Shown here piece by piece: positions 54,524 to 63,530 of a stretch of DNA of 64,000 nucleotides. How positions within the stretch are numbered: the first letter of the stretch is position 1; each line of letters begins with the position of its first letter. A model generated the notes under the pieces. The model made no database searches. It saw only the letters and a program-made list of their open reading frames with translations, and was not told where the DNA came from. Position numbers and translations under genes: made by a program. The DNA is taken from assembly GCF_000211855.2 (NCBI RefSeq), contig NC_015638.1, forward strand, positions 1,302,001-1,366,000, given 5' to 3'. Source of the stretch: Lacinutrix sp. 5H-3-7-4. Lineage in GTDB: Bacteria; Bacteroidota; Bacteroidia; Flavobacteriales; Flavobacteriaceae.

Positions 54524-55738
54524 TTAAGATAACATCATTTTTGCTTTTTTTACGCCTTCAACTAAGGCATCAATTTCTTGTTTTGTATTATAAAATGCAA
54601 ACGAAGCACGAATTGTTCCTGGAATTTTAAAGTAATCCATAATGGGTTGTGCACAGTGGTGTCCTGTTCTCACGGCAATTCCCATTTTGTCTAACAGCGT
54701 ACCAACATCGTAAGGGTGTATGCCTTCTAAATTAAAAGAAATAACAGATGTTTTATTTTTGGCAGTACCATAAATTTTTAAACCTTCTATTTCTAATAGT
54801 TTTTCTGTACCGTATTTTAATAATTCGTTTTCGTAATTAGCTATAGTTTCAAAACCTACAGTATTCATATAATCTATGGCTGCACCAAAAGCAATACCGC
54901 CACAAATATTTGGTGTTCCTGCTTCAAATTTATGAGGTAATCCTGCGTAAGTTGTTTTTTCGAAAGATACTTGATCTATCATTTCGCCACCACCTTGATA
55001 TGGAGGAAGTTTTTCTAACCATTCTTGTTTTCCATATAACATTCCAACGCCTGTTGGTCCACAAATTTTGTGTGCAGATGTTACATAAAAATCTACGTTT
55101 AATGCTTGAACATCTGGTTTTACATGCGGACAAGCTTGTGCGCCATCTATTAATACAGCTGCACCAACATTATGCGCTTGTTTTATAATAGATTCTATAG
55201 GGTTTATAGTCCCTAATGCATTTGATATATGGTTTACAAATACCAGTTTTGTTTTATTAGAAAGTAATTGAGCATAAACAACCATATCTAATTCACCTTC
55301 TTGGTTCATAGGTATGACTTTTAAAGTAGCTCCTGTTTTTTCACATAACATTTGCCAAGGTACAATGTTACTGTGATGCTCTAATGCAGAAACTATAACC
55401 TCATCACTTTCATTTAGTAATGCAGCAAAACCATGTGCTACAAGATTTATACTTTCTGTTGTTCCAGAAGTATATATAATCTCGTAAGCATGTTTTGCGT
55501 TAAAATGCTTTTGTATGGTTAGTCTAGCAGCCTCGTATTTATCTGTAGCTTCTTGGCTTAATGCATGAACGCCTCTATGTATATTTGCATTATAATTACT
55601 GTAGTAATCTACAATAACATCTATAACCTGTTGTGGTGTTTGCGATGTTGCTGCGTTATCAAAATACACCAAAGGTTTGCCGTTTACTTTGCGGTTAAGT
55701 ATTGGGAAATCTTTTCTTATGGCTTCTACATTAAACAT
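54524..55738 (-). CDS. sufS: Cysteine desulfurase SufS
   Basis: 404 residues. The PLP lysine is Lys224 in SAHKICGPTG and the persulfide Cys is Cys362 in RTGHHCAQP, both at the E. coli SufS positions. The aminotransferase class V blocks YFDNAATSQ, ALEHHSN and DGAQACPH are present. It converts Cys to Ala and donates sulfur to SufE. It follows sufD by 3 bases. Confidence 0.96.
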   Translation of the reverse strand: MFNVEAIRKDFPILNRKVNGKPLVYFDNAATSQTPQQVIDVIVDYYSNYNANIHRGVHALSQEATDKYEAARLTIQKHFNAKHAYEIIYTSGTTESINLVAHGFAALLNESDEVIVSALEHHSNIVPWQMLCEKTGATLKVIPMNQEGELDMVVYAQLLSNKTKLVFVNHISNALGTINPIESIIKQAHNVGAAVLIDGAQACPHVKPDVQALNVDFYVTSAHKICGPTGVGMLYGKQEWLEKLPPYQGGGEMIDQVSFEKTTYAGLPHKFEAGTPNICGGIAFGAAIDYMNTVGFETIANYENELLKYGTEKLLEIEGLKIYGTAKNKTSVISFNLEGIHPYDVGTLLDKMGIAVRTGHHCAQPIMDYFKIPGTIRASFAFYNTKQEIDALVEGVKKAKMMLS

Positions 55739-55741
55739 ATA

Positions 55742-57055
55742 TTACAAATCAAAACCAATATTAACGCCTAATTTATTGGCAATTAATTTAGTTATACGTT
55801 GTTTAAGTTCTGGAATTTTTACTGAGTCTAATACATTATTACTAAAGGCAAACATTAATAATGCTCTAGCTTCTTTTTCTGGAATACCGCGTTGTTTCAT
55901 GTAAAACAATGCACTTTCATCTAATTGTCCAATAGTACAACCATGAGAACATTTAACATCGTCTGCGAAAATTTCAAGTTGTGGTTTTGTATTTATAGTA
56001 GCTTTATCACTTAATAAAATGTTGTTATTGGCTTGAAATGCATTCGTTTTTTGTGCTTCTTTCTCAACAACTACTTTTCCATTAAATACGCCCGTTGCAT
56101 TATCACTAAAAATACCTTTATAATCTTGGTGACTTTCACAGTTTGGCTCAATATGGTGCACTAATGTGTTATGGTCTACGTGTTGTTTATCACCAATAAT
56201 GGTAATGCCTTTCATTGTAGAATCTATACGTTCGCCATTTTGGTAAAAATTTAGATTATTACGTATTAATTTACCTCCAAAGCTAAAAGTATGTACTAAA
56301 CAATGACTTTGCTCTTTTTGATCTACGTAAGTATTATCTATTAATGAGGCATTTTTATTATCGTTTTGAATTTTATAGTAATCTACTATTGCTCGTTTAT
56401 TACCGTAAATTTCTGTAACACTATTGGTTAACACAGGATTCTCTGTTAAGCTTTGGTGGCGTTCTATAATTTGAACATGTGAATTCTCATCTACAACAAT
56501 TAAGTTTCTAGGCTGAAGCATTAATGCTGCTTCATTGCCTGTAGAGAAATGTATAATTTGTATTGGTTTTTCTACCAATTTATTTTTTGGAATGTGTATG
56601 TAAGCACCTTCATTAGAAAACGCAGTATTTAAAGCAGATAAACTGTCTTTAGTTGCTATTTTATTAAAATAGTTTTCTATTACTGGTCTATATTTTGGTT
56701 TATTTAAAGCCGAAGACATTAAGCAAACATCAATACCATCATGCGTTACATGAGATAAGTGCGATGAATATTTACCATCTATAAAGATAATTTTATAAGT
56801 ATCTATATCGTGAATAAAATACTTTTTTATGTCTTTATATTCTAGAGCATTTTCTTGTTTAGGGAAAACACTATAATCCTCTTTTAAAATATTTTTTAGC
56901 GAAGTATATTTCCAGGCTTCTTCTTTTTTTGAAGGAAATCCTGTAGTTTCAAATGTTTTTATAGCTTCTGTTCTAATATCATGAACAGGAGACTCTACAT
57001 CGATTGTGTTTTCGAATGCTAAAAAAGATGATACTAATTTTTCTTTTAAATCCAT
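55742..57055 (-). CDS. sufD: SufD, FeS scaffold subunit
   Basis: 437 residues. SufBD-family beta-helix with the conserved C-terminal landmarks DVKCSHGCTIGQLDESALFYMKQRG (read as separate motifs CSHGCT and LFYMKQRG). It forms the SufBC2D scaffold and assists iron entry. The gap of 143 bases to sufC upstream is the longest inside the operon and holds an inverted repeat. Confidence 0.95.
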   Translation of the reverse strand: MDLKEKLVSSFLAFENTIDVESPVHDIRTEAIKTFETTGFPSKKEEAWKYTSLKNILKEDYSVFPKQENALEYKDIKKYFIHDIDTYKIIFIDGKYSSHLSHVTHDGIDVCLMSSALNKPKYRPVIENYFNKIATKDSLSALNTAFSNEGAYIHIPKNKLVEKPIQIIHFSTGNEAALMLQPRNLIVVDENSHVQIIERHQSLTENPVLTNSVTEIYGNKRAIVDYYKIQNDNKNASLIDNTYVDQKEQSHCLVHTFSFGGKLIRNNLNFYQNGERIDSTMKGITIIGDKQHVDHNTLVHHIEPNCESHQDYKGIFSDNATGVFNGKVVVEKEAQKTNAFQANNNILLSDKATINTKPQLEIFADDVKCSHGCTIGQLDESALFYMKQRGIPEKEARALLMFAFSNNVLDSVKIPELKQRITKLIANKLGVNIGFDL

Positions 57056-57143
57056 TTTTATAAGTCTTCAGTACTCAGTTTTCAGTTTTTAGTAAACTTT
57101 AATGTATACTGTTTCTGTTTTCTGACTACTTTTTTTAATATGA

Positions 57144-57186
57144 GTAACCAAATAGGAATAACAATTACTTGCTAATTATTGGTTAC
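57144..57186. repeat. Inverted repeat in the sufC-sufD gap
   Basis: GTAACCAA (57144-57151) and TTGGTTAC (57179-57186) pair perfectly with a 27-base centre. The 80 bases before it hold CAGTACTCAGTTTTCAGT-type short repeats like those at 5834-5862. It would be part of the operon mRNA. Confidence 0.45.
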
Positions 57187-57198
57187 AGCTTACTATTT

Positions 57199-57951
57199 TT
57201 AAGCGTCTACTTCTTCCTTAATCCAATCGTATCCTTTTTCTTCTAATTCGTGTGCTAATTCTTTACCACCAGATTTAACGATACGACCATTATATAAAAC
57301 ATGTACAAAATCTGGTACGATATAGTCTAATAAGCGTTGGTAATGCGTTATAACAACAACAGCATTATCTTTAGATTTTAATTTATTAACACCGTTTGCT
57401 ACAATACGTAAGGCATCAATATCTAAACCAGAATCTGTTTCATCTAAGATTGCTAATTTTGGTTCTAACATTGCCATTTGAAAAATTTCATTACGTTTCT
57501 TTTCTCCTCCAGAAAATCCTTCGTTTAAAGAACGTGATAAAAACTTACGGTCTATTTCTAATAATTCAGATTTTTCACGAATCATTTTAAGCATGTCTTT
57601 AGCAGGCATATCTTCTAAACCTTTAGCTTTACGTGTTTCGTTAATTGCAGTTTTCATGAAATTTGTAACAGAAACACCTGGGATTTCTACAGGATACTGA
57701 AACGATAAGAAAATACCTTTATGTGCACGCTCATCGGCAGCTAAATCTTCAAGGTCTTCACCATCTAGTAAAATTTCACCTTTTTCAACTTCGTATTCTT
57801 CTTTTCCAGCAATTACTGAAGCTAATGTACTTTTTCCAGAACCATTTGGTCCCATAATAGCATGTACTTCACCTGGTTTTACTTCAAGGTTAATGCCTTT
57901 TAAAATCGATTTGTCTTCAACACTTGCGTGCAAATCTTTTATTTGTAACAT
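57199..57951 (-). CDS. sufC: SufC, ATPase of the FeS scaffold
   Basis: 250 residues. Walker [10 protein letters not shown] (residues 36-44), signature [10 protein letters not shown], Walker [13 protein letters not shown] and switch His in VITHYQ. It lacks membrane helices, as expected. It binds SufB and SufD. The lipoprotein gene is 4 bases upstream, which is unusual. Confidence 0.97.
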   Translation of the reverse strand: MLQIKDLHASVEDKSILKGINLEVKPGEVHAIMGPNGSGKSTLASVIAGKEEYEVEKGEILLDGEDLEDLAADERAHKGIFLSFQYPVEIPGVSVTNFMKTAINETRKAKGLEDMPAKDMLKMIREKSELLEIDRKFLSRSLNEGFSGGEKKRNEIFQMAMLEPKLAILDETDSGLDIDALRIVANGVNKLKSKDNAVVVITHYQRLLDYIVPDFVHVLYNGRIVKSGGKELAHELEEKGYDWIKEEVDA

Positions 57952-57955
57952 AGTC

Positions 57956-58369
57956 TTATTTTCCTATTTTAATCACTTCTTTTTTAGCGTTTTGTTTTTT
58001 AACGCTAATAATTTCTTTAATATCTATACTATATGGCCAAGCTTCTTCGCCTTCTTTTTTTGGTATTAACTTACCTCTAACTTGTACTAAAACACCATCG
58101 GTTTCTTCCTCCTTAAAAGGTTTACTTATTTTATTTAGCTCGTACACTTTATCATTAAGTACTACACCATAAATAGAGCTATTGCCTACCTGTAATACGG
58201 CTGCATCTCCATAAAAAGAAAACTCACCACTTAAAGTTATTAAACCATCTTTTGCTTGAGTTCTATCTACACCATCTACATCTATAGTTATACGCTTGTC
58301 TTGTTTTGTTTCTTCTTTACAGTTTGTAAATACTGCAAAACATAAAAGGAGTATAAAAATTTTTTTCAT
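57956..58369 (-). CDS. Small lipoprotein inserted between sufB and sufC
   Basis: 137 residues. Lipobox FTNC anchors Cys17. The mature chain forms an OB-like beta barrel: [55 protein letters not shown]. This resembles the tRNA_anti-like or YdeI-type OB folds. There is no Cys apart from the lipobox, so it cannot hold a cluster. It is periplasm-facing, with tight spacing (32 and 4 bases) to sufB and sufC. Confidence 0.75.
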   Translation of the reverse strand: MKKIFILLLCFAVFTNCKEETKQDKRITIDVDGVDRTQAKDGLITLSGEFSFYGDAAVLQVGNSSIYGVVLNDKVYELNKISKPFKEEETDGVLVQVRGKLIPKKEGEEAWPYSIDIKEIISVKKQNAKKEVIKIGK

Positions 58370-58401
58370 GCTTATAAAATGAACTTTAGTTGTTTTAAAC
58401 G

Positions 58402-59850
58402 TTATCCTACAGATCCTTCAAGGCTAATTTCTAAAAGCTTTTGTGCTTCTACTGCAAATTCCATTGGTAATTTATTTAATACTTCTTTACTAAAACCATT
58501 TACTATTAATGCAATGGCTTTTTCTGTATCTATACCACGTTGGTTACAGTAAAATATTTGGTCTTCACCAATTTTACTTGTAGTAGCTTCATGTTCTATC
58601 ATGGCGCTTTTATTTTTTGCTTCTATATATGGAAACGTATGTGCGCCACACTCATTACCCATAAGTAAACTATCACATTGTGAAAAGTTACGTGCATTTT
58701 CTGCGCGAGAACTTACTTGTACTAATCCACGGTATGAGTTTTGCGATTTACCTGCAGAAATACCTTTTGATATAATGGTTGATTTAGTATTTTTTCCTAA
58801 ATGAATCATTTTAGTACCTGTATCTGCTTGTTGGTAATTGTTTGTTACTGCTATAGAGTAAAATTCACCTACAGAGTTATCTCCTTTTAATACGCATGAA
58901 GGATATTTCCAGGTTACTGCACTTCCAGTTTCAACTTGAGTCCAAGAAATTTTTGCGTTTTTCTCACATAAACCTCTTTTTGTAACAAAGTTAAAAACAC
59001 CACCTTTTCCTTCTGCATTTCCAGGATACCAGTTTTGTACTGTACTGTATTTAATTTCTGCATCGTCAAGAGCAATAAGCTCTACAACCGCTGCGTGTAA
59101 TTGGTTTTCATCACGGCTTGGTGCTGTACAACCTTCTAAATATGATACATAACTACCTTCGTCTGCAACTACAAGTGTTCTTTCAAACTGTCCTGTTCCT
59201 GCTTGATTAATTCTAAAGTATGTAGATAGTTCCATTGGGCAACGTACACCTTTAGGTATGTAACAGAAAGAACCGTCACTAAATACTGCAGAGTTTAATG
59301 CTGCATAAAAGTTGTCTTTAGTTGGTACAACTGTTCCTAAATGTTTTCTTACAAGTTCTGGATGCTCTTTAATGGCTTCAGAAATACTCATAAAAATTAT
59401 ACCTTTTTCACCTAATGTTTTTTTAAAGGTTGTTGCTACAGAAACTGAGTCTACAACAACATCCATTGCTACATTGGCTAGCTTTTTTTGTTCGTCTATA
59501 GAAATTCCAAGCTTTTCAAAAGTTGCTAGTAATTCTGGGTCAACCTCATCTAAACTATCGTATTTAGGTTTACTGTTGGGAGCAGAGTAATAAGAAATTG
59601 CTTGAAAATCTGGTTTTTGGTAGTTTACATTAGCCCAATCTGGTTCTTCCATTTCTTTCCAAACCTTGAAGGCTTCTAACCTCCATTCTGTCATCCATTC
59701 TGGTTCTTCTTTTTTCTTAGAAATTGCTCTAACAATATCTTCGTTTAAACCAACAGGAAATGTTTCAGATTCTATATCTGTATAAAAACCGTATTCGTAT
59801 TCTTTGGTTTTAAGTTCTTCTCTTAAATCGTCTTCTGTGTACTTCGACAT
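58402..59850 (-). CDS. sufB: SufB, FeS scaffold subunit
   Basis: 482 residues from ATG 59850. An in-frame ATG 16 codons upstream (59898) would begin inside the sufA-like gene and lacks family support. The family start is [22 protein letters not shown]-like (landmarks residues 1-22). Core strands include [37 protein letters not shown] and the catalytic Cys region [21 protein letters not shown]. It receives sulfur and assembles the cluster. It follows the sufA-like gene by 17 bases. Confidence 0.97.
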   Translation of the reverse strand: MSKYTEDDLREELKTKEYEYGFYTDIESETFPVGLNEDIVRAISKKKEEPEWMTEWRLEAFKVWKEMEEPDWANVNYQKPDFQAISYYSAPNSKPKYDSLDEVDPELLATFEKLGISIDEQKKLANVAMDVVVDSVSVATTFKKTLGEKGIIFMSISEAIKEHPELVRKHLGTVVPTKDNFYAALNSAVFSDGSFCYIPKGVRCPMELSTYFRINQAGTGQFERTLVVADEGSYVSYLEGCTAPSRDENQLHAAVVELIALDDAEIKYSTVQNWYPGNAEGKGGVFNFVTKRGLCEKNAKISWTQVETGSAVTWKYPSCVLKGDNSVGEFYSIAVTNNYQQADTGTKMIHLGKNTKSTIISKGISAGKSQNSYRGLVQVSSRAENARNFSQCDSLLMGNECGAHTFPYIEAKNKSAMIEHEATTSKIGEDQIFYCNQRGIDTEKAIALIVNGFSKEVLNKLPMEFAVEAQKLLEISLEGSVG

Positions 59851-59867
59851 AATTCGCTCTTTCAATT

Positions 59868-60197
59868 TTATAATGAGAAACTTTCTCCACAACCGCAAGT
59901 TCGGTTTGCGTTAGGGTTATTAAACACAAAACCAGTACCGTTTAATCCACCAGAGTATTCTAGTGTTGTACCAATTAGGTACAAGAAACTTTTTTTATCA
60001 ACTATGATTTTTACACCATTATCTTCAAAAACTTTATCGTCTTGTTCTTGGGCTTTATCAAACTTTAAATCGTAAGATAAACCAGAGCAGCCACCACTTT
60101 TTACGCCAACGCGTACATAGTCTGTGGTTGCATTGTAGCCTTCGTCGCTCATTAGCTCAACGACTTTCTTTTTAGCTGTATCAGAAACTTTTATCAT
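59868..60197 (-). CDS. sufA: A-type iron-sulfur carrier (HesB/IscA/SufA)
   Basis: 109 residues. The three A-type cysteines are present: Cys in [11 protein letters not shown] (about 38) and the pair CGC in [12 protein letters not shown] (about 102-104). It carries clusters from SufBCD to targets. It is the first gene of the SUF operon, preceded by the -7 element at 60229-60236. Confidence 0.95.
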   Translation of the reverse strand: MIKVSDTAKKKVVELMSDEGYNATTDYVRVGVKSGGCSGLSYDLKFDKAQEQDDKVFEDNGVKIIVDKKSFLYLIGTTLEYSGGLNGTGFVFNNPNANRTCGCGESFSL

Positions 60198-60228
60198 ATT
60201 CGTATATAGACTTTATCTAAATAGGTTG

Positions 60229-60236
60229 CAAATATA
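60229..60236 (-). promoter_or_regulatory. -7 element of the SUF operon
   Basis: TATATTTG on the minus strand matches TAnnTTTG, 32 bases before the sufA-like ATG. I see no IscR-type site. Confidence 0.6.
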
Positions 60237-60326
60237 CAATTTAAGTCCCTTTTTACCATATAACCTAACATTATATTAGCATATGGTTTTATAGTAATTT
60301 TTTATTGCAGTTTTTTTTAAAAAAAA

Positions 60327-61391
60327 TTAGTCTTGAAAATCTGGGTTGGTAAGAAATGATGGGTCTGAAAGAGACAGTAAAAAAGCTTTTAAATCTGCCT
60401 TATCTTGTGTGGTTAAATTTACGCCACCTTGATCAAGTTTTTTCATTAATGGATCTACTGTTGGAGAATCTTGCAAGCCTGTACTGTAAAACTCTATGAC
60501 CTCATCTAATGTGTTAAATCTACCATCATGCATATAAGGTGCTGTGTAGGCTAAATTTCTTAGAGATGGACTTCTAAATTTACCATTATCATTTGGGTCT
60601 CCAGTTACTGCTCCCAAACCAAGGTCTGTAAAGTTAGTATCTAAGCCATTGTTATGGAAAATATTATCTGTCCATAATGGATTATTAGGGTTGCCATGGC
60701 AATGAAAACAATCGCCACGGGCTTCGTCCATAAACACATTTAAACCATTTTGTTCTTGAGGTGTAAGTGTTGCTTGATCTAATGAGAATTTATCAAACTT
60801 TGAATTGGCAGAAATTAATGTACGTTCAAATTGTGCAATAGCCTTTGTAACAAGTTCTTTTGTAATTGTTGAAGTTTTAAAGGCTAGACGAAAAAGCTCT
60901 GGGTAGTCTGGGTCGTTTTGAAGTTTTAAAACAACATCTTCCCAATTAGCATGCATTTCTATTGGGTTTTGTACCGGTTCTAATGCTTGTCTTTCTAAAC
61001 TTAATGCTTGGCCATCCCAATTGAAACGTTCACCATAATTCCATGCTAAATTAAATAAAGGCATGGCGTTTCTGGTTCCAAAAATACCATCTATACCATC
61101 GCTAGTTGCTGTGTTGTCTGTAAATGCGTTTTGTGGTGTGTGACATGAAGCGCAAGACATGGTTTCGTCTCCAGAGAGTTTGTTGTCGAAAAATAATTTT
61201 TTACCTAAGGCAACACCTTCAACCGTTTGTGGATTATTGTTGGGTATTATTGGAGAAATAATGTTTTGCTCAAAAATTTCGGGAATATTTAAAGCTAATG
61301 GTGTTGGCTCGTAAGCTTCTGTTTCTGGTTTGTTGTCACTAGAACATGCTAACGCCAAAACTAAAACTAAAACTAAAAGCCAGTTTTTCAT
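60327..61391 (-). CDS. Di-haem cytochrome c peroxidase-like enzyme (MauG/MbnH type) lipoprotein
   Basis: 354 residues. Lipobox LALAC anchors Cys16. Two CxxCH haem motifs are CASCHTP (80-84) and CFHCHGN (228-232). A late FRSPSLRNLAYTAPYMHDGRF block is the CCP/MauG family fingerprint. Canonical members reduce H2O2, MauG/MbnH members oxidise a protein residue. Its ATG lies 5 bases after the MbnP-like stop, so MbnH is favoured here. It is the last gene of a four-gene operon. Confidence 0.9.
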   Translation of the reverse strand: MKNWLLVLVLVLALACSSDNKPETEAYEPTPLALNIPEIFEQNIISPIIPNNNPQTVEGVALGKKLFFDNKLSGDETMSCASCHTPQNAFTDNTATSDGIDGIFGTRNAMPLFNLAWNYGERFNWDGQALSLERQALEPVQNPIEMHANWEDVVLKLQNDPDYPELFRLAFKTSTITKELVTKAIAQFERTLISANSKFDKFSLDQATLTPQEQNGLNVFMDEARGDCFHCHGNPNNPLWTDNIFHNNGLDTNFTDLGLGAVTGDPNDNGKFRSPSLRNLAYTAPYMHDGRFNTLDEVIEFYSTGLQDSPTVDPLMKKLDQGGVNLTTQDKADLKAFLLSLSDPSFLTNPDFQD

Positions 61392-61396
61392 AGTGT

Positions 61397-62179
61397 TTAT
61401 TGTGTTACGCTTTCTAAACTAAACACTGAAGCTCCATTTTCATACATCATTATTTGTGCTGTAGAATTTGGCATTAGCATTTGGTTGTATTGGTTTAAAT
61501 CCCATAAGTTTGGGCTTTTAAACCATTCGGCAATATTCATTTGGACTTGAAAAGTGGCGTCGTTTGTAATTGTTACTGCACCTAGGTTGACTTCAAAAAA
61601 AGTGTCTTGAGGAAATGTTGGGTTCATTCCTGGATTATCTACTGCTCGAATAGCGTGGTAATTAAATCCTTGTTCTGCGTCGCTTGAGTTTATAAACTTA
61701 CCATCAAATTGCATATAATGATAGCCACCACCAAGCATTTCTGGTACATTAAAATTTTCGGTATTTAAATCTATATAATTTTCGGTGTTATCTTCATTGT
61801 CTAAACCAAACGTAAATGAAACATTGGTATACACACCGGTAGGAATATTTTCATCTAAACTTAATGTCGTATTATTATTGTTTGTAACATCTACTAGATT
61901 GTGCATATCAAAAACAATATCATCTTGACCATCTCGAGAAAATGTAATGTCTGATATTACGTATCGAAGTCTTTCTATACTTAACATTTCGCCATTTTCA
62001 TTTGTATATTGAATCGTGTTGAAATCTGCACTTGTAACTTCGGTATCATTCCAGGTGTGCTTAAAACTAAACGTTGTTTGTGCTTCGGTATTTAATGTGA
62101 TATTATCATCGTTATCATCACTACAAGATGAGAATGTTAAAGCAGCTATTATTGCTAGTAAAGAAAAGATTTTTTTCAT
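61397..62179 (-). CDS. MbnP-family (copper-binding) lipoprotein
   Basis: 260 residues. Lipobox FSSC anchors Cys19. Family landmarks are YTNENGEMLSIERLRYVISDI, here residues 58-77, and GYHYMQFDGKF (152-162), in an all-beta chain. MbnP partners of MbnH bind copper after oxidation of a Trp to kynurenine. In the motif where I remember a MxWxW pair, this protein has EMLGG; its Trp residues are at 43, 219 and 226. There is no Cys beyond the lipobox. Its start overlaps the upstream propeller stop (TAATG). Confidence 0.8.
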   Translation of the reverse strand: MKKIFSLLAIIAALTFSSCSDDNDDNITLNTEAQTTFSFKHTWNDTEVTSADFNTIQYTNENGEMLSIERLRYVISDITFSRDGQDDIVFDMHNLVDVTNNNNTTLSLDENIPTGVYTNVSFTFGLDNEDNTENYIDLNTENFNVPEMLGGGYHYMQFDGKFINSSDAEQGFNYHAIRAVDNPGMNPTFPQDTFFEVNLGAVTITNDATFQVQMNIAEWFKSPNLWDLNQYNQMLMPNSTAQIMMYENGASVFSLESVTQ

Positions 62180-63528
62180 TATTTTATTTTAATTAATAGT
62201 AGGTCTGAAAACCCTTTGTTTTCTGTAATGTCGCCATCGTCACTTGTTGTGTCTCCAACTGCTACAATTGTTTTGTCGTTTAATTGGGCTACACCATATG
62301 AGAAATCTATGTTAGAACCTCCAACGGTTTGTTGCCATTCTATATTGCCTTCACTATCTACTTTTACAACCCAAGCATCATTTTGACCTTGGTTGATAGT
62401 AACGTCGCCATCTGAGCTTCGCGAACTTCCAGATAGTAAAAAGCCATTATCTTGAGTTTTTACTATATCTCTAGCAACATCAAAGCTTGTACCTCCTAAG
62501 GTTTTTTCCCAAAGTAATTGACCTTCTGGAGAAATTTTGATTAACCATAAATCTGCGGCTCCGTTATTGTTAGTTACATCAATATCACTACTTCTGGTGT
62601 CTCCAGCTATAATATAATTACCGTCATTAGATGTTGTTATTGCTCTAGCTTCATCTATTTCGCTGCCTCCAAAAGATTTTTCCCATATTAAATCTCCTGT
62701 ATTTGAGATTTTAATAACCCAAAAATCATAAGAACCTTTGTTGTTTGAAATGTCTGTGTCATCACTATCTGAACCTCCCGCAATAATATATGCATTGTCA
62801 TTAGTTTCTACGATTCCTTCTGGAGTGTCTGTAAATAGGCCTCCAAAATATTTGCTCCATTGTAATTCTCCTGAAGCGTTAAGTTTTATTGTCCAGTAAT
62901 CTCCACCTGCATGTTTGTTATTGTTTCTTGATGTGTTTCCTTCGCCATTAGAGGCTGTTACGTCTAAAACACCAGAAATTAAATAACCGTTGTCGTTTGT
63001 TTGAATTAAGGTTATACCTGAGTCTGTTCCAGAAAAACCAAAAGATTTTTGCCAGATTATATTTCCAGAGTTATCAAGTTTTGCTAACCAATAATCTTCT
63101 TGACCTGCGTTTTGAGTTACATCTAAATCATTACTAAAGCTAGAGCCTAGTATAGCAAAACCACCATCTTGGGTTTGAATGATACTTTTTCCTCTATCGT
63201 CTTGTGAACCACCGTAAGTTTTGTTCCATTGTATTTGGCTTTCGCTATCAAATTTTAATACCCAAAAATCAAAATTATCGTCGGTTTTATCTATAATATC
63301 ACCATCTATACTTTGTGTATAGCCTAATATTGCATAGCCACCATCTAAGGTGTTAGTAACAGATTGGGCGCTTTCATTTTTAGAACCTCCGTAATTTTTA
63401 ATAAAATCTATTTCTCCAGTAACGGTATTAGTACTTGTTGAAATTGCATTGTCGTCGTCATTTTTGCAATTAAAAAAAGTGATAGTAAGTACTAATATTG
63501 AAAATGTTTTGATGAATTTAAAATTCAT
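62179..63528 (-). CDS. Lipoprotein with seven-bladed repeat propeller
   Basis: 449 residues. Lipobox FFNC anchors Cys21. From residue 40 onward seven similar 52-65-residue blades can be counted, each with a (K)xxGG-D-A...TxDGGYxIxG start, a DxDxxxNxG loop and a DxWxxKxxxxGxxxW end. Blade 3 carries a longer loop. The Asp-rich DGD/DVT loops could bind Ca2+. The blades suggest a closed seven-bladed propeller. It precedes and is translationally coupled to the MbnP-like gene and follows the choice-of-anchor-B gene by 2 bases. Confidence 0.8.
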   Translation of the reverse strand: MNFKFIKTFSILVLTITFFNCKNDDDNAISTSTNTVTGEIDFIKNYGGSKNESAQSVTNTLDGGYAILGYTQSIDGDIIDKTDDNFDFWVLKFDSESQIQWNKTYGGSQDDRGKSIIQTQDGGFAILGSSFSNDLDVTQNAGQEDYWLAKLDNSGNIIWQKSFGFSGTDSGITLIQTNDNGYLISGVLDVTASNGEGNTSRNNNKHAGGDYWTIKLNASGELQWSKYFGGLFTDTPEGIVETNDNAYIIAGGSDSDDTDISNNKGSYDFWVIKISNTGDLIWEKSFGGSEIDEARAITTSNDGNYIIAGDTRSSDIDVTNNNGAADLWLIKISPEGQLLWEKTLGGTSFDVARDIVKTQDNGFLLSGSSRSSDGDVTINQGQNDAWVVKVDSEGNIEWQQTVGGSNIDFSYGVAQLNDKTIVAVGDTTSDDGDITENKGFSDLLLIKIK

Positions 63529-63530
63529 AA

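Noticed and set aside
59851-59898. N-terminal extension of sufB
   Set aside because: The extra 16 residues run into the sufA-like gene and do not resemble SufB; the ATG at 59850 gives the family start.
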